Source: Nisaea acidiphila
GTDB lineage: Bacteria; Pseudomonadota; Alphaproteobacteria; Thalassobaculales; Thalassobaculaceae
Reading direction: 5' to 3'
NCBI RefSeq assembly: GCF_024662015.1
Contig: NZ_CP102480.1
Location: 2,863,501 to 2,927,500 of the forward strand
DNA length: 64,000 nucleotides
The notes under the pieces: model-generated
What the model saw: only the letters and a program-made list of their open reading frames with translations
Told to the model about the DNA's origin: nothing
Databases searched by the model: none
Translations under genes and position numbers: made by a program
Shown: in pieces, positions 39,288 through 47,548 of the stretch
Position numbering within the stretch: position 1 is the stretch's first letter
Layout of the letters: each line of letters starts with the position of its first letter

Positions 39288-39716
39288 GTGAGCGGTATCG
39301 ACGCGATCTATCAGGATAAGATCCTCGCCTATGCTGCCGACATTCCGCGGCTCGGAAAGCTTGAGGACGCAACCCACAAGGGCCATGCGGTCAGCCGGGC
39401 CTGCGGCAGCGAAATCTCGGTCTATCTGAAAGTCGAGGACGGACGGATTGCAGATTACGCCCATAAGGTGGATGCCTGTGCGCTAGGCTCGGCCGCTGCC
39501 TCGATCGTCGCCCGCTGCATCGTCGGAAGCAGCGTGGAGGAAGTCGCCCTCGCCCGCGCGCAGATGGAGGCGATGCTGAAGCGGGACGGGCCGGTTCCGG
39601 ATGGAAATTTCGCCGAACTTGGCGTATTGCAGTCCGCGCGTTCGCTCGGCAACCGGCACAGCTCGATGCTGCTGGCTCTGGAAGCCTCTGCGAAGGCGCT
39701 GAAATCCGAACTGTAA
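39288..39716 (+). CDS. IscU/NifU-like Fe-S scaffold protein (alphaproteobacterial form)
   Basis: 142 residues. It shows the U-type scaffold layout with C39 in SRACGSEI and C64 in DACALGSAAASIVA, but the third canonical Cys region reads 'RSLGNRHSSMLLALEA' with His and no Cys. This SxRHxSxLL ending is usual for an alphaproteobacterial branch, so it is not necessarily defective. It probably works in Fe-S cluster metabolism with SufE, its 5' neighbour. Confidence 0.8.
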   Translation: MSGIDAIYQDKILAYAADIPRLGKLEDATHKGHAVSRACGSEISVYLKVEDGRIADYAHKVDACALGSAAASIVARCIVGSSVEEVALARAQMEAMLKRDGPVPDGNFAELGVLQSARSLGNRHSSMLLALEASAKALKSEL

Positions 39717-39753
39717 AGTCCATCCGCTGTAAATGCGGAACCCATGGTGAGAT

Positions 39754-40830
39754 ATGGCGATTGCACTCGTGACCGGCTCGGCCGGGCTGATCGGCGCCGA
39801 GGCCGTCCGCTTCCTTGCGGAAAAGGGTCTCGATGTTATCGGCATCGACAACGACATGCGGGCATACTTCTTCGGCGGCGAAGCCAGCACTGGATGGAGC
39901 CGCAGCCAGCTCGAGAACACGCTGGGGAACCGTTACCGGCATGTGGCGGCGGATATCCGGGAGCTTGCCGCGCTGGAGCCGGTGTTCGAGCAGCATGGCG
40001 ACGAGATCGTTCTGGTGTTGCACACGGCGGCGCAGCCCTCGCACGACTGGGCGGCGCGCGAGCCGATCACCGATTTCACGGTCAATGCCAACGGTACCCT
40101 GAACCTGCTCGAGCTGACCCGCCGACACTGCCCGGAGGCGGCCTTCATCTTCACCAGCACGAACAAGGTCTACGGCGACACGCCGAACCGGCTGCCGCTG
40201 GTCGAGCTGGAGACCCGCTGGGAGATTGACGAGGGCCATGCCTTCCATGCCAACGGCATCGACGAGAGCATGAGCATCGACGGGACCCTGCATTCGCTGT
40301 TCGGCGCATCGAAGGTCGCGGCGGACGTGCTGGTGCAGGAATACGGGCGCTATTTCGGGCTCAAGACAGGAGTTTTCCGCGGCGGCTGTCTGACGGGCCC
40401 CGGTCATTCCGGCGCCGAGTTGCACGGCTTCCTCGCCTATCTCGCCAAATGTGCGCTGACCGGCAAGGCCTATACGGTGTTCGGCTACAAGGGCAAGCAG
40501 GTCCGCGACAACATCCATTCGCACGATCTGGTCAATGCGTTCTGGCACTTCTTCCAGGCGCCGCGTCCGGGCGAGGTCTACAATATCGGCGGCGGACGCC
40601 ACGCCAATTGCTCCATGTTGGAAGCGATCGCCATGGCCGAGAAAATCACCGGGAAGACCTTCAACTGGTCCTATTCGGAAGAAAACCGCATCGGCGATCA
40701 CATTTGGTGGGTGGGCGATATTTCCAGATTCCGCTCCCATTTCCCCGACTGGAGCCTGCAGTACGACATGCGCGGGATCATGGAACAAGTGATCGAGGGA
40801 CAGCAGGTCCGACTGGCCGATGCACAATAA
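39754..40830 (+). CDS. NAD-dependent epimerase/dehydratase, CDP-paratose 2-epimerase-like
   Basis: 358 residues. It is an extended [23 protein letters not shown] (NAD loop), [10 protein letters not shown] and '[23 protein letters not shown]'. The catalytic YxxxK position reads FxxxK, which I recall as normal in the CDP-paratose/tyvelose epimerase-like branch. Later blocks are '[20 protein letters not shown]', [15 protein letters not shown] and [16 protein letters not shown]. It should epimerise a CDP- or other nucleotide-activated sugar for a surface glycan. It sits between Fe-S genes and the Irr-type promoter region, not in a sugar operon. Confidence 0.82.
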   Translation: MAIALVTGSAGLIGAEAVRFLAEKGLDVIGIDNDMRAYFFGGEASTGWSRSQLENTLGNRYRHVAADIRELAALEPVFEQHGDEIVLVLHTAAQPSHDWAAREPITDFTVNANGTLNLLELTRRHCPEAAFIFTSTNKVYGDTPNRLPLVELETRWEIDEGHAFHANGIDESMSIDGTLHSLFGASKVAADVLVQEYGRYFGLKTGVFRGGCLTGPGHSGAELHGFLAYLAKCALTGKAYTVFGYKGKQVRDNIHSHDLVNAFWHFFQAPRPGEVYNIGGGRHANCSMLEAIAMAEKITGKTFNWSYSEENRIGDHIWWVGDISRFRSHFPDWSLQYDMRGIMEQVIEGQQVRLADAQ

Positions 40831-40848
40831 TGCATTGAAATAAGACCA

Positions 40849-40875
40849 TTTTAGGTCCCTTTAGGCGGTTTTAGG
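40849..40875 (+). repeat. three TTTAGG units at exact 10-bp spacing
   Basis: TTTTAGG at 40849-40855, TTTAGG at 40860-40865 and TTTTAGG at 40869-40875 are in register, with A at 40853, 40863 and 40873. They lie just upstream of the Irr-like dyad. One repeat per helical turn suggests phased binding of a protein or DNA bending. Confidence 0.55.
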
Positions 40876-40888
40876 CTGCCGCAAGATT

Positions 40889-40905
40889 CTTAGAATCATT
40901 CCAAA
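40889..40905 (-). promoter_or_regulatory. Irr-type iron control element (ICE) candidate
   Basis: On the minus strand this reads TTTGGAATGATTCTAAG. It matches 14 of 16 defined positions of the ICE consensus TTTAGAATNATTCTAAA, known as the site of the haem-dependent iron regulator Irr in alphaproteobacteria. It overlaps a perfect dyad GATTCT-T-AGAATC at 40885-40897. It lies about 90 bases before the 66-residue Cys-rich gene. No irr gene is in the window. Whether it activates or represses depends on the unmapped promoter. Confidence 0.65.
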
Positions 40906-40995
40906 TTATTGAAACCCTTGCGATTTTCCTTGCGTTCGCAGGGCGGATTCATATCCTGCGAAGAGAATTTGGACGATGATGGTGTGGAAGCGATC

Positions 40996-41196
40996 ATGAG
41001 TTCTTGCAACGATGAATTCGGCTGTGGACCGACCGATGCCTGCTACCGGGCGGTCGTGAACACCTATACGAAAATGAAGATGCTCGGTCAGCGTGACGAG
41101 ATCTGTTTCAACTCGGCTGTCGCCGTGTACCGGCACCATCATCCGGAAGTTCCGAGCGCGCGCGCGCCTTATATGATCGCCGATTGGCTCGACTGA
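40996..41196 (+). CDS. 66-residue Cys/His-rich protein, probable metal or Fe-S binder
   Basis: ATG 40996 has GGAAG upstream; the longer TTG frame from 40909 is less likely. The chain has C4, C10 and C16 at five-residue spacing (CNDEFGC..TDAC), C37, and an HHH run after YR. Such a set in 66 residues points to metal or cluster binding. It has no family I can name. An ICE-like site upstream and a strong terminator downstream make it a compact, probably iron-regulated single-gene unit. The terminator is only 26 bases past the stop. Confidence 0.7.
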   Translation: MSSCNDEFGCGPTDACYRAVVNTYTKMKMLGQRDEICFNSAVAVYRHHHPEVPSARAPYMIADWLD

Positions 41197-41222
41197 GCGA
41201 TACCGACATAGACGCCACCAAG

Positions 41223-41254
41223 GGACGCGGTCTGGCCGCGTCCTTTTTGTTTTT
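41223..41254 (+). terminator. strong intrinsic terminator after the Cys-rich small gene
   Basis: GGACGCGG (41223-41230), loop TCTGG, CCGCGTCC (41236-41243), extendable with AAGG/CCTT-like pairs, followed by TTTTTGTTTTTG. A stem of eight or more pairs with a long T run is a textbook intrinsic terminator. The A-rich flank on the other side is weaker. Confidence 0.85.
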
Positions 41255-41271
41255 GCAGTCCGCGAGATCGG

Positions 41272-42132
41272 CTAGCTGACGTTGGCCGTGCCGGTCTTCT
41301 GCAGCGAGGTTCTCCGCGTCAGCACCATGCGGCGGACAAAAGCGGCGACGAACAGCGCCGTCAGGATCAGGATGATGGTCGGCGCCGGCGCACTGTCTAG
41401 GAAGAAGCTGAGATAGGTGCCGAGAAGCATCGAACTCATGCAGACCGTCATGGCGACCAGCAGCATCGCTCCGAAGTGCCGGACCAAGAGAAAGGCGATG
41501 GCGCCCGGAGAGATCAAAAGCCCGATGGCGAGGATCAGCCCGGTGGCGGAGAGCGTCGCGACGATGGTGAGAGAAAGCGCGGCCAGCAGTCCGTAATGCA
41601 GCCAGGCGACAGGCAGACCGGAGGTCTGCGCCTGCACCGGGTCGAAACTGTGTAGCAGCAGGTCTTTCCATTTCAGCAGGATCGCTCCTGAAACGACGAG
41701 CGCGATGAGCCCGGCGGTCCAGAGATCCTGAGGCCCGACGCCGAGCATGTTGCCGAACAGGATATGGTCGAGATGGGCATTGGTCTCGATCGAGACGTAA
41801 AGCACGATGCCGATCCCGAACATCCCGGAAAAGACAACGCCCATCACTGTGTCCTGCTTTACCCGGCTGTTGCTGGAGAGGTATCCGGTGGCGAGCGCGC
41901 AGGTCATCCCGGCGGCGAAGGCCCCGAGGATCAGCGGCAGGCCGAGGATATAGGCGAGCACGATCCCGGGCAGCACGGCGTGGCTCACCGCGTCTCCCAT
42001 CAGCGCCCAGCCCTTCAGTACGAGATAGCAGGAGAGCAGCGCCGTCGGCACGGCAACGATGAGCGAGATCGCGAAGGCGTTCAGCATGAAGCCGAAGCGG
42101 AACGGCATCAGCAGGGTTTCGAGCTCCGTCAT
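41272..42132 (-). CDS. metal ABC transporter permease (second)
   Basis: 286 residues from ATG 42132, in an ATGA overlap with the preceding permease gene; the longer upstream frame is a shadow. About eight hydrophobic segments and ABC-3 family blocks: 'LVLKGWALMGDAVSHAVLPG' (with the EAA-like SHAVLPG), 'LLISPGAIAFLL' and 'GTYLSFFLDSAPAP'. It forms the transmembrane channel with the other permease and the ATPase. MntC/SitD-type is the closest description, because MntR and a dyad operator flank the operon. Confidence 0.88.
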   Translation of the reverse strand: MTELETLLMPFRFGFMLNAFAISLIVAVPTALLSCYLVLKGWALMGDAVSHAVLPGIVLAYILGLPLILGAFAAGMTCALATGYLSSNSRVKQDTVMGVVFSGMFGIGIVLYVSIETNAHLDHILFGNMLGVGPQDLWTAGLIALVVSGAILLKWKDLLLHSFDPVQAQTSGLPVAWLHYGLLAALSLTIVATLSATGLILAIGLLISPGAIAFLLVRHFGAMLLVAMTVCMSSMLLGTYLSFFLDSAPAPTIILILTALFVAAFVRRMVLTRRTSLQKTGTANVS

Positions 42133-43007
42133 GCCTGCCCCCGAAGCCCGGCGCTCTTTCTCAACGCATCCGCTGCTCTGCGCCGGGCCGCGCGGAGCCC
42201 GTGTTTCGGAGCGAAGACGAAGGTGGCCAGGAAGATCAGCGTCTGCAGGGTGACGATGATCCCGCCCGTCGCGCCATCGAGGAAGTAGCTTGCATAGGCG
42301 CCGGTAAAGCTGGTCAGCGTGCCGATGGCGACCGACGTGAGGATCAGTCGCGGGAAGCGGTCGCAGAGCAGGTAGGCGGTCGCGCCGGGAGTCACGACCA
42401 TGGCGATGACAAGAAAGGCGCCGACGGTCTGCATGGCTGCGACGACCGAGGCCGAAAGCAGAACGAAGAACATCGCCTTCAGCAGATCCGGGCGCAGACC
42501 GATGGAGCGGGCGTGGCTCTCGTCGAAGAAGGTCACCATCAGGTCCTTCCATTTCGCTGTCAGCACCGCGAGTGAGACCACGCCGATCAGCGCGAGCTGC
42601 AACGTGTCCTCCGGCGTGATGGCGAGGATGTTGCCCATGGTGATGGTCTGGATGCTGATCGCCATCGGATTGACCGAGACGATGAACAGGCCAAGGCCGA
42701 AAAAGGAGGTGAAGATCAGGCCGATGATCACGTCGATCTTGAGGCCCGAGCGCTCGGAGAGGAACAGCATCGCCCCCGCCGCGAGCCCGCCGGCGATAAA
42801 GGCGCCGAGCGCGAAAGGGAGGCCGAGCATGTAGGCACCGGCGACACCCGGCACGACCGAATGGGAAAGTGCGTCGCCGATCAGCGACCAGCCTTTAAGC
42901 ATCAGGAAGGCGGAGAGGAAGGCGCAGACACCGCCGACCAGCGCCGAGACCCACATGGCGTTGGTCATGTAGCCGTAGGAGAACGGCTCCAGCAGCAGGG
43001 CGATCAC
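42129..43007 (-). CDS. metal ABC transporter permease (first)
   Basis: 292 residues. ABC-3 family permease with about eight membrane segments: '[20 protein letters not shown]', [11 protein letters not shown], '[15 protein letters not shown]' and FLDGATGG. It overlaps the second permease as ATGA and the ATPase by four bases at its start. Having two different permease genes is the SitC/SitD arrangement of Mn/Fe transporters. Confidence 0.88.
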   Translation of the reverse strand: MIALLLEPFSYGYMTNAMWVSALVGGVCAFLSAFLMLKGWSLIGDALSHSVVPGVAGAYMLGLPFALGAFIAGGLAAGAMLFLSERSGLKIDVIIGLIFTSFFGLGLFIVSVNPMAISIQTITMGNILAITPEDTLQLALIGVVSLAVLTAKWKDLMVTFFDESHARSIGLRPDLLKAMFFVLLSASVVAAMQTVGAFLVIAMVVTPGATAYLLCDRFPRLILTSVAIGTLTSFTGAYASYFLDGATGGIIVTLQTLIFLATFVFAPKHGLRAARRRAADALRKSAGLRGQA

Positions 43008-43909
43008 TGGGTATCCTCGCTGCGGATCGTGTGGGTGCGCTCTCCGTACTGCACGAGTGGGCGCTCGTCGTCGGTGAAGATCGTGACCTCGCGGGTGTCC
43101 CCGTCCTCATGCAGGTCCTCGCCGCCGAGGGTGAAGTGCCTGAGTACGCCGCCGAAGGCGCGCTCCAGATTCTCCCGCGTGAAGTTCGTTTCGGTCGGTC
43201 CGTAGGCGAGCACCGTGCCTTTCACCAGAACGGTCCGGTCGCAGAATTCGGGAACCGAGCCCAGATTGTGCGTCGAGACCAGCATGACCCGGCCTTCCTC
43301 ACGGAGTTCGCGCAAGAGCGCGACGATCTGGTCTTCCGTCTTCACGTCGACTCCGGTGAATGGCTCGTCCAGCAGGATGACCTGACCGTCCTGCGCCAGG
43401 GCCCGGGCAAGGAAGACGCGTTTGCGCTGGCCACCGGAAAGTTCGCCGATCTGGCGGTGGCGGTAGGCCTGCATGTTCACCCGCTCCAGCGCCCGGTCGA
43501 CGGCGGCCCGGTCCGCTGCCGAGGGCCGGCGCAGAAAGCCCATATGGCCGTAGCGGCCCATCATCACCACATCTTCGACCAGAACCGGGAAGGCCCAGTC
43601 GACATCTTCCGACTGCGGCACATAGGCCACGAGGTTCTCGCGCAGCGACTGTTTGACGCTCCGGCCGAGCAGGCGGATCTCGCCTTCGGCGATCGGCACG
43701 AAGCCCATGATCGCCTTGAAAAGCGTGGATTTGCCGGCGCCGTTGACGCCGACCAGCGCGGTGACCGTGCCGCGCGGGATCTCGAAGCTGGCATCGAACA
43801 GTGCGGTATGCCCGTTGCGATAGGTGACCGTGACGTGGCTTGCCGAGAGGCCCTCCGCGGCCATGTTTCTCTCTGTGCGGGGGGGCGTGTCGTTTTTGCG
43901 GGAGAGCAT
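43004..43909 (-). CDS. metal ABC transporter ATP-binding subunit
   Basis: 301 residues from ATG 43909 with AGGCAAGG upstream; TTG 43921 and ATG 43864 are alternatives. Walker A is [10 protein letters not shown], the ABC signature LSGGQRKR and Walker [14 protein letters not shown], with the switch His in STHNLG. It energises the two permeases. The last of its residues contain a charged tail that is longer than average. Confidence 0.9.
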   Translation of the reverse strand: MLSRKNDTPPRTERNMAAEGLSASHVTVTYRNGHTALFDASFEIPRGTVTALVGVNGAGKSTLFKAIMGFVPIAEGEIRLLGRSVKQSLRENLVAYVPQSEDVDWAFPVLVEDVVMMGRYGHMGFLRRPSAADRAAVDRALERVNMQAYRHRQIGELSGGQRKRVFLARALAQDGQVILLDEPFTGVDVKTEDQIVALLRELREEGRVMLVSTHNLGSVPEFCDRTVLVKGTVLAYGPTETNFTRENLERAFGGVLRHFTLGGEDLHEDGDTREVTIFTDDERPLVQYGERTHTIRSEDTQ

Positions 43910-43917
43910 GCCTTGCC

Positions 43918-44841
43918 TCAATTCGTCGCGCCGGCGAGGCCGTCTGCGACGGTGCGGGAGGTGACGGTCAGAAGATCGAGATAGGTCGGGACCGGACCGT
44001 CCGACGTGCTCAGCGAGTCGACGTAGAGCACGCCGCCATACCGCGCCCCGGTCTCCCGCGCGACTTGCTTGGCGGGAGCCGTGTTCACCGTGCTTTCGCA
44101 GAACACAACCGGGATGTTGTGCGCTCGGACGCCGTCGATCACTTTGCGCACCTGCTGCGGGGTGCCGACCTGATCGGCATTCATCGGCCAGAGATAAAGT
44201 TCCTTCAGACCGAAATCGCGGGCGAGATAGCTGAAGGCGCCCTCGCAGGTGACGAGCCAGCGCGAGGGTTCCGGGATCTCGGCGATCCGGCGCCTGAGCG
44301 GCTCGATCGTGGCGCGGAGGGCATCCTTGTACTTCCGGGCGTTCTCCGCATACAGCGCGGCATTCGCCGGATCGCGCCCGGAAAAGGCGGCCACGATGTT
44401 GTCGATATAGATCAGCGCATTGTCGAGACCCATCCAGGCATGCGGATTGGGTTTGCCTTTGTAGGAGCCGTTTGCGATCGAGATCGGATCGATACCGTCG
44501 GACAGGGTCGCAGACGGAATGTCGCCGAGGTGGGAGAGAAACTGTTCGAACCAGAGTTCGAGATTGAGCCCGTTCCAGAGCACGAGATCGGCGTCGCTGG
44601 CGCGCACGATATCCTGCGGCGTCGGCTGATAGCCGTGGATTTCCGCCCCGGGTTTCGTGACCGAGACCACCTCGGCCGCGTCTCCCGCGACATTCGCAGC
44701 CATGTCCGCGAGCACGGTGAAGGTCGTTACCACCTTCATTTTCTCGCCCGCCCGGGTGCTGTCACTTGCCGCAAGCCAGACCGAGAGAATGGCTGCTAGC
44801 GCGACCGCGAGGGTCATCCGGCGTGCGGCTTTGATGATCAT
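43918..44841 (-). CDS. metal ABC transporter substrate-binding protein (Mn/Zn/Fe cluster 9)
   Basis: 307 residues from ATG 44841 (GGAGAC upstream). An N-terminal signal peptide with a hydrophobic core ([16 protein letters not shown]) leads to the periplasm. The usual four metal ligands can be placed: His in EIHGYQPTP, His in NPHAWMGLD, Glu in [13 protein letters not shown] and Asp in YVDSLS. The His2-Glu-Asp set without a His-rich loop is typical of Mn/Fe rather than Zn binders. It is the first gene of the importer operon, next to the MntR-type dyad. Confidence 0.88.
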   Translation of the reverse strand: MIIKAARRMTLAVALAAILSVWLAASDSTRAGEKMKVVTTFTVLADMAANVAGDAAEVVSVTKPGAEIHGYQPTPQDIVRASDADLVLWNGLNLELWFEQFLSHLGDIPSATLSDGIDPISIANGSYKGKPNPHAWMGLDNALIYIDNIVAAFSGRDPANAALYAENARKYKDALRATIEPLRRRIAEIPEPSRWLVTCEGAFSYLARDFGLKELYLWPMNADQVGTPQQVRKVIDGVRAHNIPVVFCESTVNTAPAKQVARETGARYGGVLYVDSLSTSDGPVPTYLDLLTVTSRTVADGLAGATN

Positions 44842-44915
44842 ATTGGTCTCCATGAACTGCCGGGCAGCAATTGGGCAGCCCTGCGTGCGGACCGTGCTAG
44901 GATGCGGGCACCAGT

Positions 44916-44945
44916 CAGATATGGATTAATTTGTTAGGTCGTCAA
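44916..44945 (-). promoter_or_regulatory. putative promoter of the metal importer operon
   Basis: On the minus strand TTGACG (44945-44940) is followed after 18 bases by TATCTG (44921-44916), or after 17 by ATATCT. It lies six bases downstream of the dyad at 44952-44967 and 75 bases upstream of the start. Confidence 0.55.
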
Positions 44946-44951
44946 TAGAAT

Positions 44952-44967
44952 ATTAGCACATGCTAAT
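44952..44967. promoter_or_regulatory. dyad operator ATTAGC-N4-GCTAAT, likely MntR box
   Basis: A perfect 6-base inverted repeat with 4-base spacer, 37 bases from the mntR start and just upstream of the importer -35. It is shared by the divergent genes. DtxR/MntR proteins bind such dyads; the assignment rests on position and neighbours. Confidence 0.65.
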
Positions 44968-45003
44968 TTATATTCCGGCAGGAAACCGGGCGAGAGGACG
45001 GAC

Positions 45004-45507
45004 GTGACGCGCGCGCGCAGCAGCAAGAAAACGGAAGACAAGGATATGCCGGTTATCGATCTCGGCGATTCCAACAAACGCGCCGCCCTGTTCGAGCGGA
45101 TCCGGCGCGACCATAGCGTCGAGATCGCGGAGGATTATGTCGAGCTCATCGCCGATCTGATCGAGACCAATGGCGAGGCGCGGTTGGTCGATCTGGCGGA
45201 TCATCTTGGCGTCAGCCGTCCGACGGTGAACAACACGATCCAGCGGTTGCAGAAGGAAGGGCTCGTCGAGAGCAAGCCTTACCGGGCGATTTTCCTGACC
45301 GATAAGGGCCGCGCCGTTGCCGAGCATGCCCGCCAGCGCCATCATCTTGTGCTCGAGTTCCTGCACCTGATCGGCGTGCCCGCCAATATCGCGGAAGCCG
45401 ATGCCGAAGGGCTCGAACATCATCTCTCGGAACAGACCCTGGAGTGCCTCGGGCGGGCGACGGAGCTCCTGAAGAAAGTTGCCGCAAAGGACGGCGGTCA
45501 TTCCTGA
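45004..45507 (+). CDS. mntR: manganese-responsive DtxR-family regulator MntR
   Basis: 167 residues from GTG 45004, with GAGAGGACG upstream. N-terminal winged helix: 'EDYVELIADLIETNGEARLVDLADHLGVSRPTVNNTIQRLQKEG'. C-terminal dimerisation/metal part: ARQRHHLVLEFLHLIGVP and 'DAEGLEHHLSEQTL', which hold Glu/His ligands of the binuclear Mn site. Gene order, divergent from a Mn-type importer across a dyad, supports MntR. No SH3-like domain follows, as usual for MntR. Confidence 0.92.
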   Translation: MTRARSSKKTEDKDMPVIDLGDSNKRAALFERIRRDHSVEIAEDYVELIADLIETNGEARLVDLADHLGVSRPTVNNTIQRLQKEGLVESKPYRAIFLTDKGRAVAEHARQRHHLVLEFLHLIGVPANIAEADAEGLEHHLSEQTLECLGRATELLKKVAAKDGGHS

Positions 45508-45587
45508 AATGCGCCTGTACGGCCTTAAGGATTGACCCTAGGATCACGCGTTTCCTGCGCAGTCAGTTTTCTTCTGGAACCCGTCCG

Positions 45588-46697
45588 ATGGCCGAATTTT
45601 CCGACGAGCCCACCATCCCGAAACCCGCTCTGAGGGCGCTCCCCGACCCGGGCCGTCCGCCGATCGAGGCGGATGTCGCAAAAGGCGGCACGGTGCGGCG
45701 GATGAACCTCAATGAATCGCCGATCCAGCCGTCTCCGAAAGCGATCGCCGCGATGCAGGACGCCTGCGCGAGGGTGAACCGATATCCGGACCCGCAATGG
45801 CGCGCGCTGACTGGCGCGATCTCCGACGCAACCGGCATTCCGCAGCACCGCATCGTCATGGGCAATGGCAGCGACGAGGCGATCGTCTCGGCCGGCCGCC
45901 TCGCGGTCTCGCCGGGAGATGAGGTGGTTGTCCCGATGCCGTCCTTTCCGAGCTACAACAACGCGGCGGCGCTGAACGGCGGCACGCTGGTGCCGGTTCC
46001 GCTGAAAGCCGACGGCAGCAACGACGTGGATGCTTTGGTCGCGGCCTGCACGTCTCGGACCCGCTTGGTCTTCGCCGCTTCGCCGAACAACCCGACCGGC
46101 AACATCCTGACTTCGGAAGAGGTCGCGCGACTGGCCGTGGGTGTGCCTGACACGGCATTGCTGGTGCTGGACGAGGCCTATTACGAGTTCGGCATCCATG
46201 CCGGCGGAGAGGATCATCTGCGGGTGATGGAAAGCCGCAACGGGCCATGGGCGGTGTTCCGGACCTTCTCCAAGGCTTACGGTCTCGCGGGTATCCGCGT
46301 CGGCTATATTCTCGCCGGCTCCGACGAGATCGCGAACGCCTTCCAGAAGGTGCGCAGCGTCTTCAACGTGAACGCGGTGGCGCAGGCGGGCGCGCTTGCC
46401 GCCTGGCACGATACGGCGCATCGCGACATGCTGCTGGAGAAAACCCGGATCGAACGGGAGCGGCTGGTCGCCGGCCTGAGGGAACTCGGCGCGGAGCCCT
46501 TTCCGACGGTTGCCAATTTCGTCACCGCGAAGATGGATCGTCCTGCGGCCGGGATCGTTTCGGCATTGCTGGAGCGCGGCGTGATGATCGGCCGCCTGAT
46601 GCATCCGGGCTACGGGAACTACATCCGCGTCACGGTCGGCAGCCCGGACGATACGGACGCCTTTCTCGCGGCTCTGAAAGAGGTTCTGGCGGGCTAG
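45588..46697 (+). CDS. HisC-family PLP-dependent aminotransferase
   Basis: 369 residues from ATG 45588. Class I/II aminotransferase fold: MNLNESPIQPSPKA, GNGSDEAI, FAASPNNPTGNIL, LDEAYYEF and FSKAYGLAGIRVGY with the PLP lysine. These match histidinol-phosphate aminotransferases, but alphaproteobacteria often have several paralogues, some with aromatic amino acid specificity. No other his gene is nearby, so the exact substrate is left open. Confidence 0.85.
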   Translation: MAEFSDEPTIPKPALRALPDPGRPPIEADVAKGGTVRRMNLNESPIQPSPKAIAAMQDACARVNRYPDPQWRALTGAISDATGIPQHRIVMGNGSDEAIVSAGRLAVSPGDEVVVPMPSFPSYNNAAALNGGTLVPVPLKADGSNDVDALVAACTSRTRLVFAASPNNPTGNILTSEEVARLAVGVPDTALLVLDEAYYEFGIHAGGEDHLRVMESRNGPWAVFRTFSKAYGLAGIRVGYILAGSDEIANAFQKVRSVFNVNAVAQAGALAAWHDTAHRDMLLEKTRIERERLVAGLRELGAEPFPTVANFVTAKMDRPAAGIVSALLERGVMIGRLMHPGYGNYIRVTVGSPDDTDAFLAALKEVLAG

Positions 46698-46703
46698 GCC
46701 CGC

Positions 46704-46722
46704 CGGCGGCGTTCAGCCGCCG
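46704..46722. terminator. small bidirectional hairpin between convergent genes
   Basis: CGGCGGC (46704-46710), loop GTTCA, GCCGCCG (46716-46722). It lies between the convergent aminotransferase and DUF1045 genes and covers the DUF1045 stop codon. No T tract on either strand. Confidence 0.4.
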
Positions 46723-47456
46723 AACGGGAAATGCTCAAGGCGCAGGAACGGTGCCTTGCGGTTCTCCTGGCAAAAGACCGAGATGGCATCGATGCTGACC
46801 GGCGCCGCGATGGCATCGGCGCCATGTTTCTGCACTTCGCGCATCAGCGCCGCGCGCTCTGCATCGTCCTTGATCCGTTTCGACAAGGTCATGTGGAAGC
46901 GGAACTCGTTCATCACATAGGGATAGCCCCAGCGCTGCAGCATCAGCTCCTGCTGGCTCGAGAGGCCGGCGGCGCGGCGCTTCTCAAGTTCCGCTTCGCC
47001 CGGCAGCGCGCGGAACGGATCGAATTGGCGCACACAATCGGCGGCAAGCTCGCGCATCGCGGCCTTGCTCTCCTTCTGCATAAACGCGATGAAACCGGAG
47101 AGATCGCGCGGAACGAGGGCAACCTCGAAGGCTTCGCGGGTGGAGGAGAAATGCACGGCTTCGTCCAGCAGCTCCTCCACGCTCGTGCCCGCCTTCAGAT
47201 GGAACGGCGGTTTCAGGGTTGCATGAAAGCCGTATCCGCATGCCGTCGCTGTCAGGTCCTTCTGGGCGGCAACGTCGAACCCATCCAGATTTGGTTGCGT
47301 CAGATCCTCGCCGCTGATCGTGTCGCGGCCGAGCCAGGCCGAGCCGAAACGGTGCAGCTCCGTGTCCGCATCCGGTGCGAAATAAATCGCGTAGCGCGGA
47401 CTCTCTGGGTCCGCGCTCGGCGCGGGTGCGGGGAAACTCGGCAAACTGCTGGTCAT
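46713..47456 (-). CDS. DUF1045 family protein, phosphonate-associated 2H phosphoesterase
   Basis: 247 residues. Two HxT motifs of the 2H phosphoesterase superfamily are seen, 'GYGFHATLKPPF' and 'NEFRFHMTLSKRI', with the family starting block RYAIYFAPDADTELHRFGSAWLGRD. The family is often found in phosphonate (phn) operons and may hydrolyse cyclic phosphates from C-P lyase chemistry. It is divergent from phnM across 92 bases, consistent with that link. Confidence 0.85.
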   Translation of the reverse strand: MTSSLPSFPAPAPSADPESPRYAIYFAPDADTELHRFGSAWLGRDTISGEDLTQPNLDGFDVAAQKDLTATACGYGFHATLKPPFHLKAGTSVEELLDEAVHFSSTREAFEVALVPRDLSGFIAFMQKESKAAMRELAADCVRQFDPFRALPGEAELEKRRAAGLSSQQELMLQRWGYPYVMNEFRFHMTLSKRIKDDAERAALMREVQKHGADAIAAPVSIDAISVFCQENRKAPFLRLEHFPFGG

Positions 47457-47548
47457 CGTCCGGAGGCTCCGAAAGGTTCATCTTACTGTCAGGCCGACCG
47501 TGTATAGTCGCGCCCTTATGACATGTGTAATCGCGTCGGAGAAGAGCG

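Noticed and set aside
39650..39670. Missing third Cys in the IscU-like scaffold
   Set aside because: The RHxSxLL ending is usual for the alphaproteobacterial branch of these scaffolds and is not a defect.
40280..40350. Phe instead of the catalytic Tyr in the YxxxK motif of the epimerase gene (LFGASK)
   Set aside because: I recall this as normal for the CDP-paratose-epimerase-like branch, so it is not evidence of inactivation.
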